Source of the DNA: Nissolia schottii
Lineage: Eukaryota; Streptophyta; Magnoliopsida; Fabales; Fabaceae
Assembly (NCBI GenBank): GCA_003254905.1
Contig: QANU01067165.1
Coordinates: forward strand, 645,379-709,378
DNA length: 64,000 bases
Direction of reading: 5' to 3'
Shown here: piece by piece, positions 25,888-38,959 of the stretch
How the letters are laid out: each line of letters begins with the position of its first letter
Position numbering within the stretch: position 1 is the first letter of the stretch
Translations under genes and position numbers: made by a program
Notes under the pieces: model-generated
Told to the model about the DNA's origin: nothing
Databases searched by the model: none
What the model saw: only the letters and a program-made list of their open reading frames with translations

Positions 25888-27658
25888 ATTGAGAGCGAAT
25901 TAGATTATAAATGTGTATATAGAAATGTTTTAGAATACTTAGTATTTATTATAAATGTACTATTTCATATGAATGCAGAAAACAAGAAGAAGAAAGAGAG
26001 ACGGTTTGTCTTTTACTAATTTTCAGTAATTTAGTTTTTTTTTAAGTGTTTGGCAAGAAAAATATAAATCCCTCCTGGATTCCATATCTTGCCGTAAGGC
26101 CCATTAAACAAATACCAATCCTCATTGTTAATAAAAAACACAATTGGGCTTGGCCCAATCTTGCGACTGTTTGGGTCATTACCACCAAACCGGGTCGGAT
26201 ATTATGACCCAGTACCCAATAACCCAACTTAGCAAAAAGGGGCAAGCCCTAGACTAAGTAGCCTTCATCCTCTTGTTGCTGACTCTCCTCTCCCTCTACA
26301 GAAGCGCCCTGCCTCTGCTTCACTTCCTCACGTCGTTGCCGCAACTACTTCAACAAAGTAAGTACTAATAACAAAAATGAGGTTAATAATATATGTTATT
26401 ATCCAAATGAAATAAATAAAAACTAATTTATTATCAAAGAAAATTGCTATACAATTTAATAAATAAGGATGAAATATTAGTGTGGAGGTCTATGTACTGG
26501 TATTTGCTCTGTAATTAAATCATAACAAATTATAATATTGTAATATATTTTTAATAATTGTTATTTAATATTTTAAAAGTATTGATAAAAAAATATTTAA
26601 TGCTATTTATTGATAACATTGCTAGTGAGAAAAATTGTGTATGAGTCAAGACCCACTCAAATTAAGGATTAGGGTTTGAAGTTAAGATTTTGATATCATT
26701 ATTTTTGTTTTGCTATAAGAGAGACTCGAACTGAATACCTCTAAAAAAAGAGGACATTAATGTTAGATGAGCTAAAATTTATAGTTGATAACGTTATTTA
26801 TTTAACGTTAGATAAAACAATAACATGTAATAAACTTTCTTAAAGAGAAAATTTTAATAAATGGCTTCTCCTAATTATGCAAAAGATATAATTCTACTCT
26901 TCTTAAATGACTCATTCAGTTCCAGAGGCCTAAGCTCAACCAAACCAAACTGAACTGAAACCGAAGATCTCACTCAACCTTTACTCATGCTGCATTTGAT
27001 TCCACAGCCTTAACTCTCATGAATTGTGTGGACCTATTTATCACAAAGGGAGCATATACATAGCAGCTAGTGTGGCTAGCGCGACCTATGGAGTATGGAC
27101 CTATAAATAAAATTAAGAACCTTGGCCTGTCATTCGCTAATTAACCGCCGAAGCAGTATTCATGTGTACGGTTACTATGTCAAGAGGGAAGTTAATTTCA
27201 TATTCACAATTGTGGGAATCGGTATCAAATAATTGTTGACGCCAAGTCGAAGAGCATATGTAGCAGTACTATGCAAGTGGCACAAAGTTTTTTGGCCTTC
27301 GAAAATTTTAATTCGGATCTCAACTTGAAGCTATTTGGCTGCATATTAGGTTTTACTTTTTAACCTAACATTCTCGCCCCAAAATAAGCACATAATATTA
27401 TTATTTTTGAATCTTATCCCATGCAATTAAGGTCAGCTGTATACCATCGTTCTTCTCCTTGCTAGTGAATCTTTTAATTAGAAAAAATAAATAAATCACC
27501 CCTTGGGAGTAGTGGGACTGTTGAACCAAAAATAGTATGAATATATGAGGATACTGTGCAATGCCGCCAAATGAAGGTTGGAGTTTCATGCATGCATGGA
27601 TTAACCTGGAAAGAGAACCGTGGTTCGTTTTTAAGAACAATTTTGCTATTTTTACACG
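25888..27658. other. Intergenic; includes a possible orphan 5' leader exon near 26250-26357
   Basis: No coding frame is recognised. Around 26248-26357 there is AAGCCCTAGAC followed by a pyrimidine-rich CTCTCCTCTCC stretch and a good donor-like AACAAA|GTAAGTA, which resembles the 5' untranslated exon of a housekeeping or ribosomal-protein gene. No coding exon follows on the plus strand. The rest is AT-rich. Confidence 0.35.
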
Positions 27659-27945
27659 CAAAAAATTGACATTTTGTATACATCACATAGAGAAACAAAT
27701 ATTACAAAATAAATAAATAAACATTATCAAACACATAAACAATCAATATTAAACACACATGTCTGTACTCGCATAAAACAAAGAAACAAATATTATTAAA
27801 CATATAAGCGAGCAATATTAAACACGTGTGTGTTCGTGCACACATATGCTCTGTTATAATGTTTGTTTTTCTGTTTTGTAATGTTTGTTTCTTTATTTTG
27901 TAATGTTTATTTCTCTATGTGGTGTATACAAGGTGTCAGCTTTTG
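27659..27945. mobile_element. Foldback MITE with inverted repeats of about 65 bp
   Basis: The arms 27659-27726 and 27880-27945 are inverted copies; both contain TTGTATACA, CACATAGAGAAA and ATTACAAAATAAA in opposite orientation with scattered mismatches. The central 150 bp holds two imperfect direct copies of a CAATATTAAACAC-type block. No transposase is present. A target duplication was not resolved. Confidence 0.75.
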
Positions 27946-30586
27946 AGGTATACAAATAATATTTTTATTTTAAGAATTGAGTAATTTTAACTAAATCCTA
28001 AAAAAAAATAGCTTGAAGGGAGGAGATTTGTTTAGCACATGCAGAGTGAGACTATAATGAACGAACCAATGCATTCGGAACATAGGTTGAGCACTTGAAA
28101 AAGAAACAATATATGCGATTTTTGACCTTGCATTTTGTTATTATATTACATATAACCCTTAACAAAACTTCAGTAGGCTCCTTTCAATGGCAAAGAAACC
28201 CTTAAATCAAAGCCCTAACTAAGGTGAGACTAGAAACCATCCCAAAATATGGAGTTCTCATCAATCATTAAGCATTTCACCTTCTATATAAATATCACTG
28301 GTCACTCAACTAGCATTGCAATTCAAGACCTTGCCTAGGAAGAGAAATGTTGTGAAGAAAACTCGTGTAAATATCACTGGTCACTAGACTAGCAGACAAC
28401 TTAACAGTTGTTAGCATCCATATAATCGCATACATGATAGTGGTCATAAGTTTGAAGTCATCAAATTTATGCTTATTATAATGTATTGAACATAGTCTAA
28501 AATTGGGATGGGGCTGACTAGTAAAATTTTGCAAAGCCTTCTCAATTCCTCCTAGACGATGACACGGCATATATATTATATCATTTAGGCTTTATCCTAG
28601 TTTATCAAAATTTTACATGCATGGCGAGCAATATTAATTCGTGTTACACCTTATATTTGATTTTAAATTTCAATCAGCCGCAAGCTTATTAAAGTCAGCA
28701 AATTTATACTTTATTTGTGCATGTGTGCCTTTTTCCGGACTACGTCTCATGCTTTGAGCGATTTCATTGTGATGCTTTCTTCTAAGCATATGAGGTAGCT
28801 TAGCAAAAATTCACGTTATATTGCAATCCTTTTTAGAGCATAACTAAAGCATTGAATGATATGGTTACTACTAACTTTTGTTTTTCGTTTTCTTCTCTCT
28901 CCCTCTCTCTTTCTTTTCTTTCTTGATGCATGTGGCCAACCGACGTGACTAGACTTGGGATACAACTATAGATTCAACTCTTTCTTTTATTCCCTCTGTG
29001 GATGTGTCCTCCAAAAGGCATAAAATTCAATTCCGCTTTAACCTTCAACTGATCTTGATATAATCATGTAAGATCTTAGCAGAAGAATAACATTTTATTC
29101 AATATGGATAAAGGGAGAATAAGGGTAGGTTAATTAATTAACGTCTTAATGATGTAAGCTTTTTTTTCTCTTAAAACACTAGTTCTCCATATATAAACAT
29201 GTCATTAACACTGGCAAAACAAAAGGAATCAAGTAGAGTGGGGAGATAAGAGAGAAATAAATTTTTAAAAAAAGAGGTATATGGAAATGAAGAGGTTATA
29301 AATACAAAACGAAAAAAAAAAGCATGGATGAAAGAGAAATTAGAGAGTGGTATGTCTCAATCAGCTGAAGGTTGTGGTGCAGCACATGTTATGGGCCAGT
29401 TGTATTACAAAACTAGGGAAATTTTTGTGTAAGAGTTGTGATTCTTCCTTATGAACTAAAACAAGCATTCTAGGAAAGTATCATTAACCCTATTCATATC
29501 ATATGTACCTTGACCTATATCATTGGTAGCAGTTCACACTTATATGCATAAACATACATCACATGCACATACTTTTAGAAGCATTAAAACATTATGAGCC
29601 AAAGGAAGACGACTTTTCCGACTCTAGAATATGGTAGTCACATCCTTGGATAATTGGATGCCTATTCCGGTGTCTAAATTTTATTGTTTCTCAGAGAAGT
29701 AGTTGGTGTAAATGCTGCTTTGTAATTCTCCATTTATACGTAACATAATAATTATATGCACATTTTATTGATCGATCCAATAGAAATTTAATGTGTGTGA
29801 GCCAATCAATCCAGTAGTATTTTTTTTCACTTTAAACTCCAGGTTGCCAATTGGCAATGCATGAGAGACAAAGAAGAGAAATCGTGCAAAGAGGTTTTGA
29901 ATTTGAGGAAAAAGAAAAAAATTGCTTTTTAATTCTATGTTAAACCAAACACGGAACCTATATCGTTCCATTTTGATCCGGCAAGCAAACGGGTAAACGG
30001 GGAAAAAGGGGTCTTCGAGTTCAGCACCAAGCCAGAAAGCTAACACAACATTAACCCCAGAAAAAGAAAAATACTATAAAGAAATGATATATCAAATCGT
30101 CACCGGCATAACAAAAAACTTACACTCCATAATAATGCACACACATCAAAATGCTGTCTCTGTGCCAATGGAAAACACCACAGTCCCACACTCACAGTCA
30201 CAAGCTAAACTCCCTAAAAAAAAATAAAAATATAGAGGAATATGCACTAGAGAATTTGAAAAGTGGGGGGTCTACCGATAACAAAAATCATGGAAAAACT
30301 GATTTGACATTCGGATAACATAAAAACAAACATCCTCGGCCCCCTTGAACTTCAAGCACAAGAATCATCGTTCGTCATAATCATTTCTTTTTAAAAAATT
30401 CTCAACGCTAGCGGAGTCAGCTGATGATGTTAAGATGGATAATACAATAACGAAGATAGAACAACAACAACAACAACATCCAATAATAATTCTAACAAGA
30501 CTCGCTCACTTACCCAAAAACACAAAAAAAGTGGAAATAACAAGACTTGGTTTTTGGTTATTATTCCAAAACACACATTGTTTTGT
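27946..30586. other. Intergenic, no gene seen
   Basis: AT-rich. A short block with ATATCACTGGTCACT occurs twice, near 28288 and 28367. Open frames on the minus strand (for example 28310-28570 and 29765-30046) match no family I know and have no gene-like context. The final few hundred bases should include the 3' untranslated region of the zinc-finger gene. Confidence 0.5.
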
Positions 30587-32452
30587 TTAGGACCTCGGGG
30601 GTGGGAAGAATTGCGTACCAGCCATGAAAGCATTGAGTGGAGCTGGGTAAAGAGATGAAGTAGGGTCAAAAGGGTTGGAAGTGGTTGGGGGTGTGGGTGT
30701 AGCCGTTATGAGACTAAGTTGTTGATGACCCTCACCGGCACCGGAGGAACCCTCGCCGCCGCCGCCACCACCAACCATGGTAGTATAAGGACCTTGAGGG
30801 CCTTGATCATACAGAATTCCTTTAAAGACATGACCTCCTATGTTCACAGCCGTTTGATACGCGTACTGTTCATCCGGTGTGTCTATTGCGCTAACTTTCA
30901 CACACCGAAACACTGCTGGATAGTTCACTTCTTGAGGGAATTGCCCCAGTTCCAACCCTAAAGTAAGGTAAACAATAGATAATTAATTAAAAATAATAAT
31001 AATTGAGAAATTATTCGACAAAGTCAAAGGAGCTTGATTTGTGCCCTCCATTTTCTCTACTGACCAACAAAAATAAATAAAAAGAAAATGAAGTGCAATA
31101 AGTCCAAGTAGCAACGGCTCACATGGAACTTAAAATAATTTCGTCAGTTTTACTTGAAAACAGTGACAGAATATGGAAAAAAAGAAGAAAGAGAAAGAGG
31201 GACAGAAAGGAAAAAAAAAGCAATGGACAAGTTGTGATTGTTTGGGGGGGGGNNNNNNNNNNNNNNNNNNNNNNNNNNNNNNNNNNNNNNNNNNNNNNNN
31301 NNNNNNNNNNNNNNNNNNNNNNNNNNNNNNNNNNNNNNNNNNNNNNNNNNNNNNNNNNNNNNNNNNNNNNNNNNNNNNNNNNNNNNNNNNNNNNNNNNNN
31401 NNNNNNNNNNNNNNNNNNNNNNNNNNNNNNNNNNNNNNNNNNNNNNNNNNNNNNNNNNNNNNNNNNNNNNNNNNNNNNNNNNNNNNNNNNNNNNNNNNNN
31501 NNNNNNNNNNNNNNNNNNNNNNNNGTAGTTTCATTTTCATTTTCAGTCACATGATATGGATCCATCGATTGGGTAGGTATAGTCTCTCTTAGTACATGAC
31601 TACACACACACAAATTCCTCTCAAGTGATCTCACTGCATATCGTAGGCTTAAAAAAAAAAGCATGAAAAATGATTTGAGACACAAATTCAAACACTTGTA
31701 TTTTTGAAAAAATCATTTTAAGTATTGCAATATATATGACATGGTATATGTGTGATACACTAGTCGTTATTACAAACATTTGACATATATGCAATTATTA
31801 TTATACCTGTGGTGGTGATGGGAACAGGAGCGCACTCGAGAGAGTCCACGCCTTGATTCTCTCTGTGTCGTTTAGAAGTGTCACCCCGCAATTGCTGCTG
31901 CTGCTGCTGCAACGCTGCGAGCTGTTGCTGTCGTTCACGGCGCTTGGCTGCTGGGACCCAAGTGCTCTTGACGTGTGTCTGGCACTGAAACCCTCGGCTC
32001 TTACAGCAAGTCCTGCATCGCAGGTGTGCGCAGTCTTTCTTGGCTTGGTTCCCGCAGTCCTGACAGTTGACGCCGCCGCCGCTCCCTGACCCTCCGCCTG
32101 ACCTCATTACCGTCAGCCCGAACCTCGTTGACTCATCAGACACGCCAGCGAACGAAGCGTCTTCTTCGACAACGTTAACGTTGTTGGAGTGCGAGGAGTT
32201 GTCGTTGTTGTTGTTGTTGTTTCTGCGACTAGGACCCACCCCAAACGAGTAGTAGTTGCTCATGCCTTGGTTTTGGTGATAGGGCTGCGCCGGCCATATC
32301 TCAAAACCCCCTTTGCTGTAGATCTCCTCGTTCCTGAACAAGTATAGGCTATTGCTGTTGTGGTGGTTATGATGCCCTTTTTCTACTTCTTCCTCCTCCT
32401 TGCTATGTGGGCCAGCTGCTCCCCTTCCACCTAGAGAGAAGAACCCAGCCAT
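30587..32452 (-). CDS. SHI/STYLISH-family zinc-finger transcription factor
   Basis: Two exons, 31807-32452 and 30587-30957, joined ACAG|GG to give 338 aa. I chose the ATG at 32450-32452 (MAGFFSLGG) rather than the one five codons upstream because SHI/STY proteins start MAGFFSLG. Residues 130-160 form the family RING-like C3HC3H finger: C130, C133, C141, H143, C146, C149, C157, H160. A basic stretch (KRRERQQQ, about 170-177) follows. Exon 2 holds the family IGGH domain ([38 protein letters not shown]). Low-complexity Asn, Gly and Gln runs are normal in this family. SHI/STY proteins are nuclear activators that promote local auxin biosynthesis (for example YUCCA genes) and shape gynoecium, stamens, leaves and lateral roots. 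The intron contains a 272-base assembly gap. The exact paralogue (SHI, STY1, SRS5...) cannot be fixed by eye. Confidence 0.95.
31253..31524. other. Assembly gap (272 N)
   Basis: A run of N inside the intron of the SHI/STY gene, starting directly after a nine-base G homopolymer. Frames reported through it are meaningless. True size and content are unknown. Confidence 0.99.
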
Positions 32453-33340
32453 CTGTTGCTTCTGCACTCAAAACCTGAAACTATCCCCGATTCGGAGATA
32501 ATATCCATAGCAGAACCTTCCCCAATCTTAAAATACTATACTTCTCTCTTCCTCTCACAATTCAAGATCGGGCTACAGTTGTCAAATTTTTTTTTTTTTG
32601 GGCTTTCGAGTGTGTTCAAAAATGGGTCACGAGAATAGGTTTTGATTTTGCTTAATTATAATTTTGACCCAATTGATCTCTCTCTCTGGACAAGTTTTGG
32701 GGTGTTTTGCAGCTTTTGCGGACAACTGTTTCTCAACCATAAAAAGAAAAAAAAATAAATCAGAATGAAAATTAGAGAAAAGGAGACAGAATGTTTGGGG
32801 TTGGTTGCTAGTAGCAGCTGAATTGTGAATTTGGTTCAGTTCCCTCCCTCTCAAAGAAGCAGCAGCAATTATGGCACGGAATTAGATTAGAGCCTCTCTC
32901 TCTGCTACGCCGCCACGGTAACTGCACCCATCCACTCTACTGTGCAAATCTCATTTATGAGTAGTGGTCACCAATCCAACCATTTCTCTCTCCCACTCCC
33001 ACTCCCACCCGCTCTGCCCTTAGACTGTAGACTACTACTACTACTGTGTACCCCTACACAAGAGCAACTCTCAGAAAACTGGTTGGTTGGCCCTTGTTTG
33101 CCGCGGTGCGTAGCTGCGCCAGAGAGAGAGAGAGTGTGCGCGTTGGGGAACATGAAAATCTATCACTGCCCTCTCTACAGTTCTCTCTCAGTTTCAATAA
33201 ATCTCGGCCGAGATGAGTGTGATTCACAGTCCTGCTTTGACCATCCAACGGACAACTTCCCGCCACGTGTCGCGTCGTCAGCTTTTGCTTATTCGTCCTT
33301 GCACCGGAAAACCCGGTGGTACTTTCTCTGACCGCAATTA
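32453..33340 (-). promoter_or_regulatory. Leader and promoter region of the SHI/STY gene
   Basis: The sequence upstream of the minus-strand ATG is rich in CT/GA runs (32679-32687, 32895-32902, 33121-33134), usual in plant leaders. If transcription starts above about 32860, a 75-codon upstream frame at 32627-32854 (minus) would lie in the leader. No TATA box is convincing. Confidence 0.5.
32909..32940. promoter_or_regulatory. GCC-box-like GCCGCC and ACTCTAC motifs
   Basis: GCCGCC (32909-32914) and ACTCTAC (32934-32940) lie 25 bp apart, about 460-490 bp upstream of the SHI/STY start codon. From memory of the literature, Arabidopsis SHI/STY promoters depend on a GCC-box-like element and STY1 binds ACTCTAC. 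Their pairing is suggestive, but both are short motifs that can occur by chance. Confidence 0.4.
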
Positions 33341-36300
33341 AGATTATTTACTTTTTTTTTCCTCTAAAATGTGCCCATTGAGGAAGGAAGCTTTTACGGT
33401 GTACGCCACTCAAGCATGCATCTACGTCGCTCGTTTCACCACATACGTCTCCATCACCGCTCAAATCCAATACACCCAAATCCTATGGCTCTCGTCATTG
33501 AATTTTAAAACAAGCAAAAGGAATGGCCGTAGCCATTTTAAATAAATAAATAAATAAATATTTTATTACCTGCCTGATGTGTCTGTATATATTTTGTTTG
33601 TTTTTATTCACATGCCTCGTATTTCACTCAAAATTCTTCGCATAATGATTACATAATTGACTTGCAATTGGGCACCATAATAGAAAAATGGATTATTATT
33701 ATTCTTCGGGGAGAGAGAGGTCAACATTAACAAACAACACCTGGCCTCGCCGGATGCAAAATAACGCTGGAAATGCCTTGCCTACCGTGTCATCTATATG
33801 GGGCTCGCACCGGGGGCCTCCCTAACAAGTTGGGTGCCCCGAACCCCTCTTCATTTGATTCAAATTTCAATTTTTAAAAGGAGCAAACTCATTTGAATTA
33901 TTATAGTCGTAGAGTATATACTTGGAGGATAGTGTAGAATCTATTTTTAATTTTTTTTTATTTTTTATTTTAGATATAGCCGTGTCTGCGTTTGTTTCCT
34001 ATTTGGGTGTCCAAGAATACACAATGACATCTATTTGGTGCATATGCGGTTCAAATTAAGATTCCACAGGCCTCTACGTGCCATTAATTAAGGGATTAAA
34101 ACAACTTTCATCTACTGTACTATTTTAGTTCTTCTGTCGTGAAACATGCTTTTCACGGAATTCATCAATATACTAGCCATTTGATATATTTTGATGGTTG
34201 CTATATTGATCGATTACGGATAAAATATTTGTTTCTCTTTGTTGCTTCCATCAGTCCAATGACTCAGCAGCTAACCTCATATACTTTTCCTCTCTATATA
34301 TTCATATCTTTCATAATAAATTTTATTTGAGATAATACATTAGTTATTGGAGCGATGAGACTGTAGGGAGACTCAGGCCTTAATCACGCGTAAACCATAT
34401 CATATTGTACAGAAAAACGAAACTAACGTTTAAAAGAACAACAAAAATTCAGTGTTACTTTTTAGAATTTATTTAATGAGCCCGTATAATATCTTGATTA
34501 TGACATTTGTAATATGTGTAACTCATTTGTAAGAGTTTGATATAATAAGTAATTTTGAATAAAAAATAATAATACTTAATTTGAGCATCATAGATTCATG
34601 CTAAAGTTGCGCGTATGCTTAATTAATAATAATAAATGATTAATCCAATATATAGAAGTAGTACTTGTTAGCGTAAGAATATTTTTAATTTACATTGATG
34701 CCACTGAATCTCTTTTAATCCAAAAACTGAGATATGCTGAATTGGTGTAAGACAAAGAAAAAATTTGAATATACACACATTGTGATTTTGAGTTGACAAT
34801 TATGATTGTGTACAAAAAGATCACAGTTGTCAATATTCAAAAGTTTGTGATAATTTCCGCGTGAGAGATTGTTAGTATCTCTCTTATGGACCTGACTATG
34901 ATTACGGGGTCGTATTTCATACAGTGCGCACAGCTAATCACATTTGCACCTTCTGTTCACCGAATTCCTAGAATTCAATGCTGGAAACAACAGTGTATAA
35001 TAAGTGGTGCACGAGAAATGACAGAGAATTAAGTTAATTTGGAATCGGTCAATTTTGCAAGGATCAAACTCAGTCTCAGCTAGCTAGCTGTCACCAGATC
35101 TGTATGTAAAAAAGCGAAATTGCAAAAAACAAAGACCTCCTTCATAATCTATGTATGACTGAAATAGGGAAAGAATTAGGACTAGGTAGCAACAGCAGGT
35201 TAACCCTTTTTTGCTTAATTAGTAGCAGAAAAATACCATAAGTTCTGTGTCCGCCATAGATGCAAAAAAAATAAAACGCAGAATACGATTCAGTATCACG
35301 TGAATCGCCCCAAAACGTAATTAATTTTAAGACCACTAATAATTGGCCCCCAATAACGTGCGCGCTTCTTCACTGTCTAACTAATACTCCTCGGTGAGGA
35401 GTGTTATGTAGCCATTGTATCATAGAAATGGTAAAATTAATATCATGTTTTTTTTTATGATACTTTGAGATGTGGTTGGGTGCTGAATGACATTATGTTT
35501 CTTGTTTTTTATTTTGAGTTCCTTAATTTGTTTTTTTTTTTTTTCAATTATTGTTGGGTTCAGTAAAGTGAAGGTGAATAGCCATCATTATACATTGTTT
35601 TTGGTCTTAGGAGAGCTTTTTTTTTTTATAATTATCTTGGGGAGTTTTGTTAATACATAAAGCAGCACTGCTTATAAAAAAAAACATAAGAGATATAAAA
35701 TGCTAGATATATGGTAGCGAGTGTTGAAATTGAAAGAGGTTAAAATTTAGTTGTTGTCTACTTTTTAATCTAGATATAAATATCAGTTAATTAATCTCTC
35801 TGCCTCTGCGTGATTGAATTATTTGCACCAGAAGCAATATGCCAAATACCAATAGTAACTATTCTATATCAATCTCAGAACCAAACTTTATATTCTAAAT
35901 TCAGGATTCAACTGTTATTCGGGGCCCGAGGAAATAGAACATCTTTCCATTGCCTTTCCACTCTCACTATTTTACTATTATTAGGCCGCCCCTTCATCTT
36001 GGCAAATTCTCACACTTTCAAGTGTCTGCGTCTTCTGTCTATCAATCATGATTGATTTTTTTTTTTTTTTTGGATTTGCAATTTTTTTGGGAGTTTTACC
36101 AACTAATTTTGTAGGGTATTGCTTAAGAATTTAAAAAATAAAAGAATCTGGACGAACTTGCTTGTTTTATCTTAGAAAATTAATAAGTATATAATTGATG
36201 GATATTTATAACGATAATATATTGACAACAATGGGGAAGAGTTACCTACAGTGAAATTCGAGATTCCAAAGGGCAATAAAAGAATGCACAATAATGATGC

Positions 36301-38690
36301 ATACTTCTTAAATAAGTTTACCCGAACCGATTTTCAAATTGGCCTATAACATTATACAATTCAATCATGATATAGGGCAGTGAGTGAGTCTGCGAGGAGA
36401 AATATAATAGACCGTTAGAAAGCGAACCATAGAAAAAGACCAGTGAAAAAAGAGCAAGGTTACGTCTTCTCAATCCTTTTTAATTTTCCTGTTACCAACA
36501 ATCATGGCATGGACAATAGCTCCGCAAGAGCTTTTAATTATTTTAAGCCTCAACTCCATTTGCCAATAGCTGTATATATGAATCACATCATAAACTTTAT
36601 TATCATTGATTCATTCAGCTCAATTAAGTCTAATCACCTGTGGTTATTGGATCTTTATCTAAACCAGTTTGTTTTGAGGATACATTTCATAAATTAATTA
36701 ATGTTGTCGGCCTTGTTGACCAGCCACCAAACTTAATTTTGAGGGAAGGTACCATCAAATGGCTGAGACTAGAGTCCAGAGCATCATTTGAATTTCGTCC
36801 AGACCAGTTATTGGCCCAATCATAATTGATTCAAGCGATGTACTGTTTGTTGTTATTAGTATGACGGAGACTCGGTACTTACAAGAAGTTAATTGAGATG
36901 GTAAATATTTTTTTTTATTTATTGATGTGAGGATATATGTTTCAATAACAGAAAATATATATTCTGTGAAACGATTACATAACTTGAATATCCTTAAAGT
37001 TAAGATTAATTTTATTTTTCTATGTTACTATGATATTCACACTTGTATTATTATGAAATAAGACTAATTATTTTGGGCTTAGTTAAACTTTTTCGTCTAA
37101 TTAGTATTTTTTTTTTAGTAATTGAACTGAGGTCATTCTTCCGAGACCATAGCGTGTCTCTATCACTATGCCAACACTCTTATTAGTATATATTAAGATT
37201 AATTTTAGAAATAATTTTAATAGATTTAATCTATAAAAGTACATCTTTAACTTTGAAAAAAAAAAATAAGAATCAATAGATTAATAAACTGCCAAAAAGT
37301 TAAATAAAAAATTCAACAGATCTGTAAAATACTCATTAATCAAGAAGCACAAATTGTAATTAAAAGAGTAAATGGTTTAATTTTTTCATATGTTAAATAA
37401 ATTATAAATCAATTATTTTTTGTTTAAGCCTTCTTCGTTTCTATGTATTATTAATGATCTATTGCATTTTTTAAATAGATGTTAGCGGATTGCTTACTAC
37501 ACGTTTTTACTAATTCGTATTTTATATTATAATAGTAATAATAATAACAATAATAATAATAGATTTCAATGGTGATCACTCTCATCATGTGTTTGGAATA
37601 ATCAAAATATATAATTAATTTAATTTAAACAGTTTAATTTAGACATAAAATTCTCATATCTATAATTATTATTTTTGAAATATTATTTATAAACCAACTC
37701 CGATTAATTCATATAAAAATATTTTTATTTTTACTTATATAGTAGAAATGTAAGTAAATTAAGCCACAAGAATTGATATAGTGGTAAGAGGTTTAAATAA
37801 TATACATGAAGTTATAAATTCAAAACCTCGTTATTGTAATTTTGAAGTATAAATAAAAAAAAAAGAAAATAAATGTAAGTAAATTAATATACATTACTCA
37901 ATGTACTCAATTTAACAAAATTGAGTATATTACTCGATATTTTAAAACAACTATAACATGAAATCAGTTCTTATTAACTTATAACTTTTGAAACAAAATT
38001 TCTTATCTATAAATCAGATAAATCAAATATTGTTTGGAGCAAAGGAGACAAAACAATATTTACCTCTTCTAGTTAGAACCTTGGCGATTTGATGTATGAT
38101 CTCGGATTTTAGTGATTACCTCTAAAATTTGGAACAACACTGAGGTACTTGTAAAAGTACTCTAACACCCAAGTCAAAATATATATAAGTAGTGATTGTT
38201 AGGGTTGAATGATACGTTATCTGAATAGGGTGATGAGATCTCATTTTATATTTGGAGTTGTGTGACTTTCATGTTATACACTGTGAGATAGTTAGTTGAA
38301 CGAACTCCAAACATTTCACACAATTCATTAGGTGGATCCTGAAATTCTCACTTTATTTTCATAATAGCTTTTGCTTATCTCTATTGGCCGACTCAAACTC
38401 GTAATGAGCCAAGACCAGATGGTGGAACCCAGCTCCAAAGTTAAACTATTGGGCTTGAAATTTATTCCATAACACATATTAAACTTGAATATTGAATAAA
38501 ATCAATCGGAGTTTAATACAGTTTGGATATACGGATGTTGAGATCGTACAATATGACTCCAAATATTTGTAGTTAGCATTTTGGAATGAAGAAATTAATA
38601 TCAGAAAAAAAAGATTAAAAAAAAAAGTAGAAATGAGCCGGGTGCTTGGAACTTGGAAGGCATATATATACATATATATATATATATAGA
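33341..38690. other. Long AT-rich intergenic region, no gene seen
   Basis: No frame shows recognisable protein content and no RNA gene is apparent. It contains short homopolymer and dinucleotide runs and an (AATA)n stretch near 33540. Probably old, diverged repeat DNA. Confidence 0.55.
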
Positions 38691-38692
38691 TA

Positions 38693-38872
38693 TATTAATT
38701 TTTATCCACTGAAATTATAAAATATTTTACACTGTCGGTCAAATAGATCTCTCAATATACATGAATTTTTAAGAAATGATAAAAGAGATTAACCATTTAT
38801 ACTAATGTAACAATATTTAATTAGTTAATAGTATAAAAATATTTTATACTGTCAATAGATAAAAATTAAACT
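38693..38872. mobile_element. Palindromic MITE of about 180 bp
   Basis: The left arm (about 38693-38742) and right arm (about 38829-38872) are inverted: TTAATTTTTATC and AAAATATTTTA-ACTGTC on the left recur reversed on the right. Transposase is absent. I recall similar short elements (TTTTTATC...ACACTGTC) as common in legume genomes, which is part of the tentative legume assignment. Confidence 0.65.
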
Positions 38873-38876
38873 CATA

Positions 38877-38880
<4 letters not shown>

Positions 38881-38957
<77 letters not shown>
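38881..38957. repeat. Compound (TA)n(GA)n microsatellite
   Basis: A TA run switching to about 24 GA units and ending GAGCTAGG. A second pyrimidine run, (TC)n, lies near 39133-39153. Confidence 0.95.

Positions 38958-38959
<2 letters not shown>

Noticed and set aside
29765-30046. 93-codon minus-strand frame as a small gene
   Set aside because: No recognisable motif, no promoter context, and AT-rich codon use like the surrounding intergenic DNA.
31119-31691. Several open frames of about 100-190 codons spanning the N run
   Set aside because: Most of their length is unknown sequence; stops cannot be assessed. The region is an intron of the SHI/STY gene.
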